NCBI RefSeq assembly: GCF_022440805.1
Contig: NZ_JAKNTK010000001.1
Coordinates: 3,224,001-3,288,000, forward strand
Length of the DNA: 64,000 bases
Direction of reading: 5' to 3'
Origin: Holdemania massiliensis
Lineage (GTDB): Bacteria; Bacillota_I; Bacilli_A; Erysipelotrichales; Erysipelotrichaceae
Shown: one piece after another, positions 52,051-61,272 of the stretch
Position numbering within the stretch: the first letter of the stretch is position 1
How the letters are laid out: each line of letters begins with the position of its first letter
Made by a program: the position numbers and the translations under genes
Notes under the pieces: model-generated
Databases searched by the model: none
Told to the model about the DNA's origin: nothing
What the model saw: only the letters and a program-made list of their open reading frames with translations

Positions 52051-52065
52051 TTGTATACGATTCAT
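52051..52065. promoter_or_regulatory. GntR operator copy 2
   Basis: TTGTATACGATTCAT repeats the left copy (TTGTATACAATTCAT at 52012-52026) with one change and 39 bases offset, close to four helical turns. It lies upstream of the GntR gene and may support looping and autoregulation. Confidence 0.65.
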
Positions 52066-52173
52066 TTGCTTCTTCTCCAGGAGAATGCTATACTTTTCCT
52101 AGCTCTCTGAAGAAAAAAACAAAAGGCTCCTTTTATCGGCGCCTGCAATCATAATTCGTTCGAGGTGAGAAAC

Positions 52174-52842
52174 ATGAGTAAAAATGCATTGAGCAATGAA
52201 GTGTATCACTTCATCTTAGATCAAATATTCAGCTGTCAGTTAAAACCGGGTGAGAAGATCGCCGAAGTCACCATTGCCGAACAGTTTGGGATCAGCCGCA
52301 CGCCGATCCGTGAAGCGCTGCGCCTATTAAGCAACGACGGACTGATCGATCTGGTGCCTAACCGCTATGCCGCGGTCGCTCAGTTTACCGATCAACAGAT
52401 TCAGGAAATCGGAACGATCCGAATTTCCCTAGATGTCCTGGCCCTGCGTCTGGCCATGCTTAACGGCAGCCGAAGAGAAATGTTGGAGCTGCGGGATATC
52501 GCACAGAGTTGCTTTGCGGCTTATCAAAATCAGGATGGAAGGCTGCGCCGGCGCTTCGACGCTGATTTTCATACGAAGCTTTCCCAAATCAGCGGCAATG
52601 AATTGTTATGTAAAATGCAAAATGAGCTGTATCTGCGAATTCAATTTATCCTGCTGCATCAAAGTCAGCCGGAAGAAGAGGAAGAGAAACACCTGCTTCA
52701 GCACTTTGAGATCGTCGATGCGATGCTTCAAGGGGATCAACAGAAGGCGTTATCCGTCATCCTCGATCATCTGCTTGTCTTCTATCATCTGGAAGACACG
52801 TATCCCAAGGACTTCTTTCTTCTTTCCCCAGCATTGAAATAA
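52174..52842 (+). CDS. GntR-family regulator (FCD subgroup)
   Basis: The 222-residue protein has the GntR winged helix (KPGEKIAEVTIAEQFGISRT, then PIREALRLLSNDGLIDLVPN) and an all-helical FCD effector domain. The metal-site pattern of that domain is RFDADFHTKLSQISGN and HFEIVDAMLQGDQQKA. FCD regulators respond to organic acids or sugars. It is divergent from the dehydrogenase/transketolase operon, with two TTGTATAC sites between, so it very likely controls that operon. The ATG at 52174 follows GAGGTGAG. Confidence 0.88.
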   Translation: MSKNALSNEVYHFILDQIFSCQLKPGEKIAEVTIAEQFGISRTPIREALRLLSNDGLIDLVPNRYAAVAQFTDQQIQEIGTIRISLDVLALRLAMLNGSRREMLELRDIAQSCFAAYQNQDGRLRRRFDADFHTKLSQISGNELLCKMQNELYLRIQFILLHQSQPEEEEEKHLLQHFEIVDAMLQGDQQKALSVILDHLLVFYHLEDTYPKDFFLLSPALK

Positions 52843-52947
52843 ACATTCAGTAACCGAATGCTTGAAGTCTCCTCTGCGGACAAATCGTTGGACTAAGTCC
52901 ATTCTTCCAGCCAGTCCGTTTCGTTTGAGAACTTCCTTTCTCCACGC

Positions 52948-53014
52948 AAAAAAGACCGTTTCCCTTCTCCTTCGGCACGCTGCTCCTGCTGATAAGTTTG
53001 GGTTACGGTCTTTT
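52948..53014. terminator. Terminator with long loop
   Basis: AAAAAAGACCGT (52948-52959) and ACGGTCTTTT (53005-53014) pair across a 45-base loop and have T-rich and A-rich flanks. It serves the convergent GntR and VOC genes. Confidence 0.6.
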
Positions 53015-53091
53015 CTTTTTGAATTCAGATCCGGTAAGCGTTGATCCAGCGCAGCCCCTCTGCTTTGCGGAAACGAACACTTCCTGCCTGC

Positions 53092-53463
53092 TTATTTTTT
53101 AGCCGGTACAATTTCGATCCAGTAGCCATCCGGATCTTCTATGAAATAAATGCCCATTCCCGAATTTTCAAAGCAGATCACGCCCATCTCCTGATGAATG
53201 CGGTGCGCTTCTTCAAAGTGATCGGTTGTGAAGGCCAAGTGGAACTCACACTCACCCAAATCATATTTCTCTGTCCGGTCTTTCAGCTCTGTCAGTTCCA
53301 GCTGAAACTGACCCAGATCATCTTCCAGATAAATCAGCTGGAAGCTTCCGTCGGCCGCGGTATGTTTGCGGGCGATATGCAGCCCCAATGCCTGTTCGTA
53401 AAATTCCAGCGAACGCTGCATGTTCAGCACGTTGAAGTTAAAATGATTAAACGTAAATTTCAT
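53092..53463 (-). CDS. VOC-family (glyoxalase-like) protein
   Basis: The 123-residue protein has one full vicinal-oxygen-chelate unit. The first half is FNHFNFNVLNMQRSLEFYEQ and ends LELTELKD; the second half, CEFHLAFTTDHFEEAHRIHQ, ends with IYFIEDPDGYWIEIV. Metal ligands of glyoxalase I type (His7, Glu near 56, His near 74, Glu near 118) appear to be present. It may be lactoylglutathione lyase-like or act on another substrate. It overlaps the membrane-protein gene by four bases. Confidence 0.82.
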   Translation of the reverse strand: MKFTFNHFNFNVLNMQRSLEFYEQALGLHIARKHTAADGSFQLIYLEDDLGQFQLELTELKDRTEKYDLGECEFHLAFTTDHFEEAHRIHQEMGVICFENSGMGIYFIEDPDGYWIEIVPAKK

Positions 53464-53945
53464 ATTTTCTGCCGGGAACTAGCGGTTGACCGCCGGCGCC
53501 GTGCCGGTTTCAACTGCCGTTCTTTTCCTTTCGCATAAATTTTAAAATAAGGTACGATTTTATTGCGGTTGAAACATTCAATTGTTTCCGTCTGGCCATC
53601 GGTCAGCTGCAGCCATAACTGATCCTCATTGTTATGCTTCTGATACTGCCAAAGCAAGATTTCATCCCAATAAATCAACATACATTCATCACGGTTTTTC
53701 CGATTATACAACACGAGAAACTCATCCGTAAACTGCATTAAAATTCGGTCGGGCATCACCAGCAGCGCATATGAAGAAATCGCCAGTAATACAACGCCCA
53801 TTATGGCAATGGTGGATCCGGAAATAATGAAAACTCCGGAAACCAGCATCAAGGCCAGCAGTGAACCGATCGGTTTCACCTTGACTTCATTCAGCACCTG
53901 CATTTCTGCGGGCAAATTGCGAATTTTCAATACTTTTGATTTCAC
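53460..53945 (-). CDS. Membrane protein of unknown function
   Basis: The 161-residue protein has a hydrophobic pair of helices (about 28-65, GSLLALMLVSGVFIISGSTI), then a PH-like beta domain (DRILMQFTDEFLVLYNRKNR) and a basic tail. It lacks a named family I can assign. It is translationally coupled to the VOC gene (ATGA overlap). Confidence 0.65.
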   Translation of the reverse strand: MKSKVLKIRNLPAEMQVLNEVKVKPIGSLLALMLVSGVFIISGSTIAIMGVVLLAISSYALLVMPDRILMQFTDEFLVLYNRKNRDECMLIYWDEILLWQYQKHNNEDQLWLQLTDGQTETIECFNRNKIVPYFKIYAKGKERQLKPARRRRSTASSRQKI

Positions 53946-54021
53946 AGAAAGAGCTTCCTTTCTTTTTCCAACATCCTTATTATACCGTGATTTTTTAACT
54001 CTGCGTGATTTTCACATCACA

Positions 54022-55083
54022 TCACAAAATGTCGTCGGTTGCCTGGAGTGCTAAATTGTGAATCTGATTGCGGACGGTCAGAATCTTGCCGTTGGAACGG
54101 GTTGGATGAACGCGGTTGGCCAGCGTTACAACCCCGATCCCCAGTTTGAAGTCGACAATGATCGACGGACCGGAAAAGCCGGTATGATACAGGCAGGCAT
54201 CGCTGGTGTAGTCGCCTAGAGCGTAATTGGGATCGGAGAGAATCCAGCCGATGGAACGCTTCTCATTCAGACCGGTTGTCTGGCATTTCTGCAGAAGCTC
54301 GATCGTCCGCGGACTGAAATAACGCTTATCGTTATAAACACCGCCGTTGAGCAGCATCGAGATATAATGGGAAATATCTTCTAAGGTTGAGAATACGCCG
54401 GCATGACCGCTGACGCCGCCCAGCTTGAAGGCCTTGCCGTCATGGACGACTCCGCGTACTACACCGCCGCGGCTTTCCATCACTTCTTCCGCGCAGCAGC
54501 GCTCCGCCAGCGACGGATCCGGATTGTAACAAGTTTCCCGCATTTCCAATGGTTCAAACATGACTTCTCTGGCATAGCCGTCCAGACTACCTTTCAGCTG
54601 GGCGATGACCAAACCCAACAGAATGAAATTGACGTCGGAATATTGAACCTGAGTTCCGGTCGGATATTCCAGCTCCATCTTCCATACGGCTTCGATCATT
54701 TCATCGCGGTCCTTCATCAGCTTATATCCGTTGATATCCGCAGGCAGACCGGAGGTATGCGTGATGCAGTCCTTGATCGTCAGTTCTTTCTGGCAAAACT
54801 GCGGCAGGATCTCCGCAATCTTTGTTTTCAGCGTGATCGCACCTTCTTCAATCAGCTTCAGAATGCAGGTCGTCGTTACCAGTACCTTGGAGATCGAAGC
54901 CAGATCGTAGATCGTATCCAGGCTGTTAGCCTCTTTTTCAGGAACCAGCTGCTTATAACCCACGCTGCATTTCCATTGTTCATCCTGAGTGATCACCGCG
55001 CAGTTGCAGCCCGGAAAGGTACCGTTATCCACACAGCTCTCTAAATATTGTTTTAATGCTTCCAGTTTCTTTTCATTCAACAT
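54022..55083 (-). CDS. Beta-lactamase-family serine hydrolase
   Basis: The 353-residue protein has the class C beta-lactamase/DD-peptidase fold motifs SISK (Ser63-Lys66), YSD (VQYSDVNF, the Tyr motif) and a late HTGFSGP box. No signal peptide is seen, so it probably acts inside the cell as an esterase or peptidase, not as a resistance enzyme. It starts three bases after the hflX stop and is co-transcribed with it. Confidence 0.87.
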   Translation of the reverse strand: MLNEKKLEALKQYLESCVDNGTFPGCNCAVITQDEQWKCSVGYKQLVPEKEANSLDTIYDLASISKVLVTTTCILKLIEEGAITLKTKIAEILPQFCQKELTIKDCITHTSGLPADINGYKLMKDRDEMIEAVWKMELEYPTGTQVQYSDVNFILLGLVIAQLKGSLDGYAREVMFEPLEMRETCYNPDPSLAERCCAEEVMESRGGVVRGVVHDGKAFKLGGVSGHAGVFSTLEDISHYISMLLNGGVYNDKRYFSPRTIELLQKCQTTGLNEKRSIGWILSDPNYALGDYTSDACLYHTGFSGPSIIVDFKLGIGVVTLANRVHPTRSNGKILTVRNQIHNLALQATDDIL

Positions 55084-55086
55084 CGC

Positions 55087-56235
55087 TCATTCTCCTCTTT
55101 CGTCCTCATTATAGCTTAGTTCCGATAAAAATTCATCCCCTATTTCCGGTTTGGCCAGCGACGTTAAATCCAGCCGTAAAAGCAGTTCTTGGATCAATTC
55201 TTCCAGCCCCTGGCCGGTCTGACAGCTGATGAGAATCCCATCCTTGCGCGGCCACTGTTCAACCCGATCCGCTTTGTTGAAAACCAACAGCCGATCCAGC
55301 TGCAGAACCTGCAGCCGGCGCAGCGTCTGCATGACAACTTCATGCTGGAATTCCCATTGCGGATCAGAGGCATCGATCACCTCCAGCAGCAGATCCGCTT
55401 CCTGAATTTCCTGCAGCGTCGATTCAAAGGCGTCGAGCAGAAAATCAGGCAGATCCCGGACAAAACCAACGGTATCACTGAGCAGAATTTCAGCCCGTCC
55501 GGCCAGTTTGATTCTGCGCGTCGCTGAATCCAGCGTCGCAAACAGCTGATCTACCGCGTCGACCTGCTTTGTGGGCGAAATCGAACGAAAGGTGAGCAGC
55601 GCATTCATCAGCGAGGACTTCCCAGCATTGGAATATCCGATCAGGCATACCTGCTTCAGTCCGCTGCGGCGGCGTTTCCGGCTTTGGACAGACTGTTGAA
55701 GCTGCAGCTGTTTAAGCTGGGCATGAAGATCCCGGATTTGTTTTTCGATTGTTCGCCGGGAGCGTTCCAGGCGCGTTTCCCCGGCTCCGCGGTTGCGGAC
55801 GCCGCCGCCCTGCTGCTGATCGGCATGGATCTGACCGAGAACCAGACGCGGCAGCTGATAGGCCAGCCGAGCCGCTTCCACCTGCAGCCGCGCCTGGCGA
55901 GTGCGGGCCCGCTGTTCAAAGATTTCCAGAATCAGCGCACTGCGGTCGATTACAGACAAAGCTAATTCCTGACTGAGATTGCGCAGCTGAATTCCGCTCA
56001 GGTCATTGATAAAAACGACGCCTTCCGCCTGTTCTTCCGCACTGATCTGTTTCAGTTCAGCGACTTTACCCGATCCGATTAAGGTGCGCGGATGGGTTTT
56101 CTGTCCCTTCTGCGACACACGGGCCTTCACTTCCATGCCGCAGGCTTCGCACAACATCGCCGCTTCGCTGAGCTTCTGTTCCCACTCGGTTTCGTTCTCC
56201 TGAATTCTTAGTCCTGCCAATACGATAGATTTCAT
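55087..56235 (-). CDS. hflX: Ribosome-associated GTPase HflX
   Basis: The 382-residue protein has the HflX N-terminal domain (ASDPRTLIGSGKVAELK-type block, here HPRTLIGSGKVAELKQIS). The G domain follows with G1 LIGYSNAGKSSLMNAL, G3 DTVGFVRDLP and G4 NKAD. HflX splits stalled ribosomes and binds 50S subunits. I take the ATG at 56235 with AAAGGG upstream; the ATG at 56262 lacks a ribosome site. Confidence 0.93.
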   Translation of the reverse strand: MKSIVLAGLRIQENETEWEQKLSEAAMLCEACGMEVKARVSQKGQKTHPRTLIGSGKVAELKQISAEEQAEGVVFINDLSGIQLRNLSQELALSVIDRSALILEIFEQRARTRQARLQVEAARLAYQLPRLVLGQIHADQQQGGGVRNRGAGETRLERSRRTIEKQIRDLHAQLKQLQLQQSVQSRKRRRSGLKQVCLIGYSNAGKSSLMNALLTFRSISPTKQVDAVDQLFATLDSATRRIKLAGRAEILLSDTVGFVRDLPDFLLDAFESTLQEIQEADLLLEVIDASDPQWEFQHEVVMQTLRRLQVLQLDRLLVFNKADRVEQWPRKDGILISCQTGQGLEELIQELLLRLDLTSLAKPEIGDEFLSELSYNEDERGE

Positions 56236-56326
56236 TCCGGTTTGCCCTTTCTTATGTCTCAATCACGATCTTTTCCTGAAACGGCGTTAACCTGACCGCT
56301 GCTTTGATCGCTTTGCCCATCACAAG

Positions 56327-56350
56327 AAAATCGGGCCAAGACCCGATTTT
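56327..56350. terminator. Terminator of the lactate dehydrogenase gene
   Basis: AAAATCGGG and CCCGATTTT form a perfect 9-bp stem with a six-base loop. It lies about 40 bases after the ldh stop codon and works in both directions. Confidence 0.78.
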
Positions 56351-56390
56351 CCTCGTTCTTCTTGCTTCGCACAGCCGCATGCCGCTGTCA

Positions 56391-57341
56391 TCAGCACAGG
56401 ATCGGCGCGATGGTTGAATCAATAATCTCTTTCAACGTTTCACAGCTGGCATCAAACTTCCCCTGATCGACTTCATTCAGCTTCAGTTTGATGATCGTTT
56501 CCACGCCGGAGCGCGTAATGATCGCCGGCACGCCGATATACAGCCCTTCCTGACCATACTCCTGATTCTGATAACAGGAGACTGTCAGAATTACATGTTC
56601 ATCGTCCAGGATGGCCCGCACTAATCGATTCAGCGATAAGCCGATTCCATAATATGTTGATTTCTTGCGGTTAATGATTTCATAGGCGGCCTGCTGAACC
56701 TGATGGTAAATTTCGTTGAGGTCCTGCAGATCGCGATGATTCTCATCCAGCATTTCCAATAAGTTCTTGCATCCAATATAGGCATGTGTCCATGGCACAA
56801 AGCTGGAATCGCCATGTTCACCCATGATGTAAGCATGAATGTTGCTTGTGGAAATCCCCAGATATTCGCTCATTAAATAGCGCAGCCGGGCGGTATCGAG
56901 AATGGTTCCGGAACCGATGACGCGATTTTTCGGCAGACCGGAAACCTGCTGGGCAACATAGGTCATCAAATCGACCGGATTGGAGGCCACTAACAGAATA
57001 CCGTCAAACCCAGAAGCCATGATGTTTTCCGTGATGCTCTTCATGATCTTGGTGTTGACCGCCGTCATATCCAACCGGGTCTGACCGGGCTTCTGAGCGG
57101 TACCGGCTGTGATTACCACCATTTCCGCATCGGCACATTCTTCATAACCGCCGGCTTTAATGATCAGTTTGTTGCGGGCATACGGCAGACCATGCTGCAG
57201 ATCCATCGTTTCCCCGATGGCCTTTTCTTCATCGACGTCCACTAAGACCAGTTCATCAATTCCGCCTGTGGTCAAAAACGAATACGCCATGCTCATTCCG
57301 ACAAAACCCGTGCCTACCAAAACGATTTTTCTGTCTTTCAT
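56391..57341 (-). CDS. ldh: L-lactate dehydrogenase
   Basis: The 316-residue protein has the NAD-binding loop VGTGFVGMSMAY, the substrate loop TAQKPGQTRLDM (Gln83 favours pyruvate over oxaloacetate), DTARLRYLMSEYLG and the active-site GEHGDSS (His176). It reduces pyruvate to L-lactate with NADH, which fits a fermentative organism. The ATG follows AAAGGAGC. It forms its own transcription unit. Confidence 0.92.
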   Translation of the reverse strand: MKDRKIVLVGTGFVGMSMAYSFLTTGGIDELVLVDVDEEKAIGETMDLQHGLPYARNKLIIKAGGYEECADAEMVVITAGTAQKPGQTRLDMTAVNTKIMKSITENIMASGFDGILLVASNPVDLMTYVAQQVSGLPKNRVIGSGTILDTARLRYLMSEYLGISTSNIHAYIMGEHGDSSFVPWTHAYIGCKNLLEMLDENHRDLQDLNEIYHQVQQAAYEIINRKKSTYYGIGLSLNRLVRAILDDEHVILTVSCYQNQEYGQEGLYIGVPAIITRSGVETIIKLKLNEVDQGKFDASCETLKEIIDSTIAPILC

Positions 57342-57504
57342 AAGAGTTCAGCTCCTTTTCCAGGGTATCTACCCTTCTCTATTCTTTATTGTAACAGGAT
57401 TGCCGGGAATCGGGGGAACTATGCGCTGAAAACCTTGTGAATCTTTTGAATTTCATATTATTTTGAGATTTCTGTCATTTTTATCTCAAGACTTGCTGAA
57501 CAAC

Positions 57505-57535
57505 GAAAAAAGGCAAAGGGAAACCCGCTCTGCCT
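57505..57535 (-). terminator. Terminator of the TPM operon
   Basis: AGGCAAAG (57511-57518) and CTCTGCCT (57528-57535) pair with one G-U, followed on the minus strand by TTTTTTCG, about 60 bases after the TPM gene. Confidence 0.65.
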
Positions 57536-57592
57536 ATGTTATGCAACACTCGTTTATAAGTCTGAGCTTGATCTACAATGAGACAGAGCTGT

Positions 57593-58507
57593 TTATTTCC
57601 GACGGCCAGCTCCGCCGCCTCGGCTGGCACCCCCGCCGCCGCGGTTCATCCCGCCGCCAAAGGAACGGCCGGCTCCGGAAGACCGAGATGCAGATCCGCC
57701 GCCAAAAGAACTGCGGGTAGAAGAAGAACGGTAGGTTGGACGCGGTTCACGCGGACGGCGCTCCGGCCCCCATGGGTCCATTGGACGCGGACGAGGTCCG
57801 TAATAACGGCGGCGCGGACGGAATACCGGGCCGCCATAATAACGCCGGCGGCGCGGTGTAAAAGCGGACAAAAGTACGACGACGATCACAAAGACGAAGA
57901 GCATAAGGAAGATAGCAGGCAGCATCCCAAAGAAGCTAAAGGATGAATGTGCGGTATAGGGCGTTCCTCCCCCGCCGCCTTGTGACGGCGCGGTGTTGAC
58001 CACCGGTGTTCCTGCCGTTTTTTCTAGTCGCTGCGCCAGAGCCTGCACTGTTTTTAAAGCACCGCTGCTGTAATTGCCCGCGGCAAACTCCGGTTCCAGC
58101 ACGGAATCCAGAATGGTTTGGATTTCCGAGGTAGGCAGGGTCTTTTCCAAGCCTTTGCCCTGGAGACAATAATAATCCTCTTCCCCGATTGCCAGCACCA
58201 GCAAGACGCCGTTGTTATCCGCCGCGCTGCCGATCTTCCAGCCATTGAACAGATCATAAGCAACGTCGTCAATCGCCTCGCCGTTCAGAAAATCAAAGGT
58301 AGCAACAACAATCTGCGATCCATTTTTAGCTTCCAGCGTTTGATTCGCTGAACGGATGGCCTCTGCATCCTGACTGTTGATCACATTGGCATAATCAGCA
58401 ACATAGAAGTTTTCCAGCGGCTGCGGTACGGTAAAAGCGCTGATTGTCCAGATGCTGAGCGCGATCATCGCCAGAAAAGAAATCAGTCCCTGTGCGAGCT
58501 TTTTCAT
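57593..58507 (-). CDS. TPM-domain membrane protein with Arg/Gly-rich tail
   Basis: The 304-residue protein has a signal peptide (1-26), a TPM domain outside (about 35-165; FYVADYANVINSQDAEAIRS, GVLLVLAIGEEDYYCLQGKG) and a membrane helix near 195-215. A cytoplasmic low-complexity tail follows with Arg/Tyr/Pro then Gly/Ser repeats (RRRYYGGPVFRPRRRYYG, SSFGGGSASRSSG). TPM proteins are linked to envelope or photosystem repair, with phosphatase activity reported in plants. It is last in the LemA operon. Confidence 0.83.
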   Translation of the reverse strand: MKKLAQGLISFLAMIALSIWTISAFTVPQPLENFYVADYANVINSQDAEAIRSANQTLEAKNGSQIVVATFDFLNGEAIDDVAYDLFNGWKIGSAADNNGVLLVLAIGEEDYYCLQGKGLEKTLPTSEIQTILDSVLEPEFAAGNYSSGALKTVQALAQRLEKTAGTPVVNTAPSQGGGGGTPYTAHSSFSFFGMLPAIFLMLFVFVIVVVLLSAFTPRRRRYYGGPVFRPRRRYYGPRPRPMDPWGPERRPREPRPTYRSSSTRSSFGGGSASRSSGAGRSFGGGMNRGGGGASRGGGAGRRK

Positions 58508-58510
58508 AAA

Positions 58511-59062
58511 CTATCCTCCAATTTGATAAATATCCAGTGAACTGGCCGTCAGCTTTTGCAGCAATGACGGAAACCAGCCGGCCGTGTCCTTCAAAACCGC
58601 AGCGGCTTTCTCATGATAGGGATCGCGTTCAATCCGATCCTGACTGGCCAGATATTCCGACATGAAACCGACGACATAGGCTTCGTCTTTCTGCGAAAGC
58701 GAGGCTTCTAAAAGCGCTGAACTGAGTGAAGCAAAGGCCGTATCCAGCTTGGTTTCCAAGCGCCGGCGTTCACTCATTGAGCCTGCCTGATCCAAATTTT
58801 CCGCGGCGTTTTCTACCGCGATGATCAGCGAAGCGTTGATCGCAGAATCATATCGGCGGGCAATGGTCACACAGTTGCGGGCCGTATTCTGCTTGGCCTG
58901 GATATCCTGAGCGATCGACTGGCCGTCATGATCCACGCCTTCCGTATATACAACATCCAGCTGCTTCTGCATCGAACTGAATGTCAGCCTGGCTTTGCCC
59001 CAGGCACTGCCCAGAACCAGGAGGACCGCCAGAATAAAAGCGGTTTTCTGCGTCATTTTCAT
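58511..59062 (-). CDS. lemA: LemA-like membrane protein
   Basis: The 183-residue protein has an N-terminal helix (about 8-22) and a long three-helix bundle (CVTIARRYDSAINASLIIAV, then ENAAENLDQAGSMSERRRLE). This plan is like LemA, though the sequence is divergent. It precedes the TPM gene by three bases, a common LemA-TPM pairing. It overlaps the upstream XpaC-like gene by four bases. Confidence 0.65.
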   Translation of the reverse strand: MKMTQKTAFILAVLLVLGSAWGKARLTFSSMQKQLDVVYTEGVDHDGQSIAQDIQAKQNTARNCVTIARRYDSAINASLIIAVENAAENLDQAGSMSERRRLETKLDTAFASLSSALLEASLSQKDEAYVVGFMSEYLASQDRIERDPYHEKAAAVLKDTAGWFPSLLQKLTASSLDIYQIGG

Positions 59063-59715
59063 GCCTTATCCTCCTTTTGTCCCGGCGATACTAAACCTTG
59101 CTTGACCAGCAGCGTTTCCAGCACATCACTGTCGGCCTGAATTTCCATTGACTGATGTTCATGCAGATCATCCCACTGCTTAACAAACGCTTCGGCGCAC
59201 AGCTTCACAGTTTTCTTGATATTCTGACGGGAATTCTGAATGTTCTGCGTCTGCAGCGGATCCGCTTCCAGCTCATCATAGGTTTCCAACAGCTTCGTCA
59301 GCATCGGCAGGTAATAATCAACCAGCCGGCGAGCCTGATCGTTAAAGCGCTGCTGCTTTTCCATTTCCTCGACGATCTGACGGCAGACAGATTCAATCTT
59401 CCGCAGATCCTGAGTCATGGCCGGATCCTCAACCTTCGCGGCTGCCTGCTGCAGCCCAGTTAAGGCAGAACGGGCCGCCTCCAGCTGCTGAAGCTGCTGT
59501 TGCTGCAGCGGAGTCAGCGGAATCTCCACTTCGATTTCCTGATCCGGAATTTGATGGCGGGCAATCCCATAAGCGATCCCGCCAGCCGCAAGTGCAGCTA
59601 GATAGTGCCAGAGCTGGATCATCGGCAAAATCAGACAAACAATCGCCCACGCCAAAGCAGCGATGAGAATAGGCCAGGGCGAAGGCTTTCGGATGATTTC
59701 TGTTTTCCCAGTCAT
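59059..59715 (-). CDS. XpaC-like (5-bromo-4-chloroindolyl phosphate hydrolysis) membrane protein
   Basis: The 218-residue protein has two hydrophobic segments near the N-terminus (about 12-45, PWPILIAALAWAIVCLILPM) and a long coiled-coil cytoplasmic region (QQQQLQQLEAARSALTGLQQ), then VDYYLPMLTKLLETYDELEA, the XpaC block. The ATG at 59715 follows AGGAGG; an upstream in-frame ATG at 59910 is not supported. It forms an operon with LemA-like and TPM genes, so it probably works with them at the envelope. Confidence 0.78.
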   Translation of the reverse strand: MTGKTEIIRKPSPWPILIAALAWAIVCLILPMIQLWHYLAALAAGGIAYGIARHQIPDQEIEVEIPLTPLQQQQLQQLEAARSALTGLQQAAAKVEDPAMTQDLRKIESVCRQIVEEMEKQQRFNDQARRLVDYYLPMLTKLLETYDELEADPLQTQNIQNSRQNIKKTVKLCAEAFVKQWDDLHEHQSMEIQADSDVLETLLVKQGLVSPGQKEDKA

Positions 59716-59965
59716 GTTGTACCTCCTGTTGGGTTGTCCTGCGGGCTTGAATCTTGTCAGATTGGGTTCTCGATTAAGCCGACAGCGGCAAGTTTCTAGG
59801 TCTCGTTGTTCTGCAGGAATTGCAGAATATGCTTTCTGTTGAAATTCTGGACAAGCAGCACTCTCCAACATCTGTTTTCTATTGTATCGTATTCCATGCC
59901 GTTTTTCCACCGAAAGCGAAGTTAGATCCTGAAACAGCCTGTGATCGATTCCAGCCCAAACAAGG

Positions 59966-59986
59966 AAAAATCCCTGTTGCCAGGGA
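59966..59986 (-). terminator. Terminator of the Gfo/Idh/MocA gene
   Basis: TCCCTG and CAGGGA flank a four-base loop, followed on the minus strand by TTTTTCC, about 11 bases after the gene's stop. Confidence 0.75.
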
Positions 59987-59996
59987 TCAATTGATC

Positions 59997-60983
59997 TTAT
60001 TTCTGATCAGCCGCGAATCGAACGCCAGCCGCTAAACGCGCGGTATGGACAAGTTCCATGACCTTATAGGAATATTCAAGCTTTTGATAACAGCCTTCAT
60101 AATCCTCGTTCTCGATCATCTGCTTGAAGTTCTTGACCTCAAAGTAATGTCCGCCATGGCCTTCCATCAGGTCGATGACTTCCGGTTCTTTCGCGCCTTT
60201 CAGCCAGACTTCCGCTTTCGCGCAGACGGAAGACGCGCTGTGAACGACGATATATCCGTTGTCGCCCTGCAGCTGACAGATATTTTCACTTGCGGAATCC
60301 TTGCAGCCGATACCGCAGGCCAGAAAACCATCATAATCAAAAACGAGAATGCCCGAAGTATCAATGCCATTGGCTGCGATGTTTGGAACATACTTCAAGG
60401 ATTTTGGCGCACCGAATAAGCCGATAATAAAGTGCGCGTTATAAATATTAATGTCCATCAGCGCGCCGCCGGAAAACTGCGGATTGAAAACGTTTGGATT
60501 TTCATTGTTTTTAAACTTGTCAAACTTGCTGGAATACTGGGAGAAATTGCACTGCACCATCTTCAGTGAGCCCAGTTCGGCAATCCGTTCTTGAATGACC
60601 TGATAGTTCGGATTGTACGGTACCGTAATCGCCTCAAATAAGAAACGGTGATGTTTCTTGGCAGTTTCAATCAAGGTCCGACATTCCTCAATTGTGGAAA
60701 CAAATGGTTTCTCCAAAATGACATTCTTGCCGGCTTCCAACGCCTTTATCGCTTGCGAATAATGCAGACTGTTGGGTGAAGCAATATAGATGCAGTCCAG
60801 TTCTTCATCATGAAGCATTGCATCCAAATCCGTATACACCTTCGGCATGTTGTATTTGTCAGCCAACCGCCGACCGGTTTCCTCTTTGCGGGAATAGACT
60901 GCGGTACATTCTAATCCGTTGTCCTCAAAGGCTGTGTTCAGCCACTCTGTAATCATGCCTGTGCCAATCGTTCCCATTTTCAT
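59997..60983 (-). CDS. Gfo/Idh/MocA-family NAD(P)-dependent oxidoreductase
   Basis: The 328-residue protein has the N-terminal Rossmann loop MGTIGTGMITEWLN, the catalytic strand AGKNVILEKPFVSTIEECRT and the C-terminal substrate domain (FSGGALMDINIYNAHFIIGL). It oxidises or reduces a sugar or inositol-type alcohol; the substrate is unknown. It stands alone, with its own terminator. Confidence 0.88.
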   Translation of the reverse strand: MKMGTIGTGMITEWLNTAFEDNGLECTAVYSRKEETGRRLADKYNMPKVYTDLDAMLHDEELDCIYIASPNSLHYSQAIKALEAGKNVILEKPFVSTIEECRTLIETAKKHHRFLFEAITVPYNPNYQVIQERIAELGSLKMVQCNFSQYSSKFDKFKNNENPNVFNPQFSGGALMDINIYNAHFIIGLFGAPKSLKYVPNIAANGIDTSGILVFDYDGFLACGIGCKDSASENICQLQGDNGYIVVHSASSVCAKAEVWLKGAKEPEVIDLMEGHGGHYFEVKNFKQMIENEDYEGCYQKLEYSYKVMELVHTARLAAGVRFAADQK

Positions 60984-61123
60984 TTGTAATCACCTCTGCT
61001 CCTATTGTAACAGAACCTGTCCGCTTTGTCTTGAGCACGGGATAAAAAAACGTTGAATTCGTAAAACGAATGAAGTTTTAATTCAAGGGACAAGAAAAAA
61101 CAGGGACTTTCCAAGCAAAAGAA

Positions 61124-61153
61124 GACAAAAAAAGTTCCCCGGAAAAGGGAACC
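61124..61153 (-). terminator. Terminator of the rRNA operon
   Basis: GTTCCC (61134-61139) and GGGAAC (61147-61152) pair; on the minus strand seven T follow. It is immediately downstream of 5S rRNA. Confidence 0.75.
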
Positions 61154-61159
61154 GAAGAA

Positions 61160-61272
61160 CCTGGCAACGAGCTGCCTTCACTATGGCAGGCATAGCTATT
61201 CTCGCCGCGGAAATGCTTAACTTCTGTGTTCGGGATGGGAACAGGTGTGACCATTTCGCTATCGTCACCAGA
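61160..61272 (-). rRNA. rrf: 5S ribosomal RNA
   Basis: The minus strand carries the conserved 5S core CCCATCCCGAACACAGAAGT and the usual terminal helix (CTGGTGACGATAGCG ... CGTTGCCAGG). It is about 113 bases long and lies 96 bases after the 23S end with no tRNA between. The ends are estimated to within a few bases. Confidence 0.93.
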
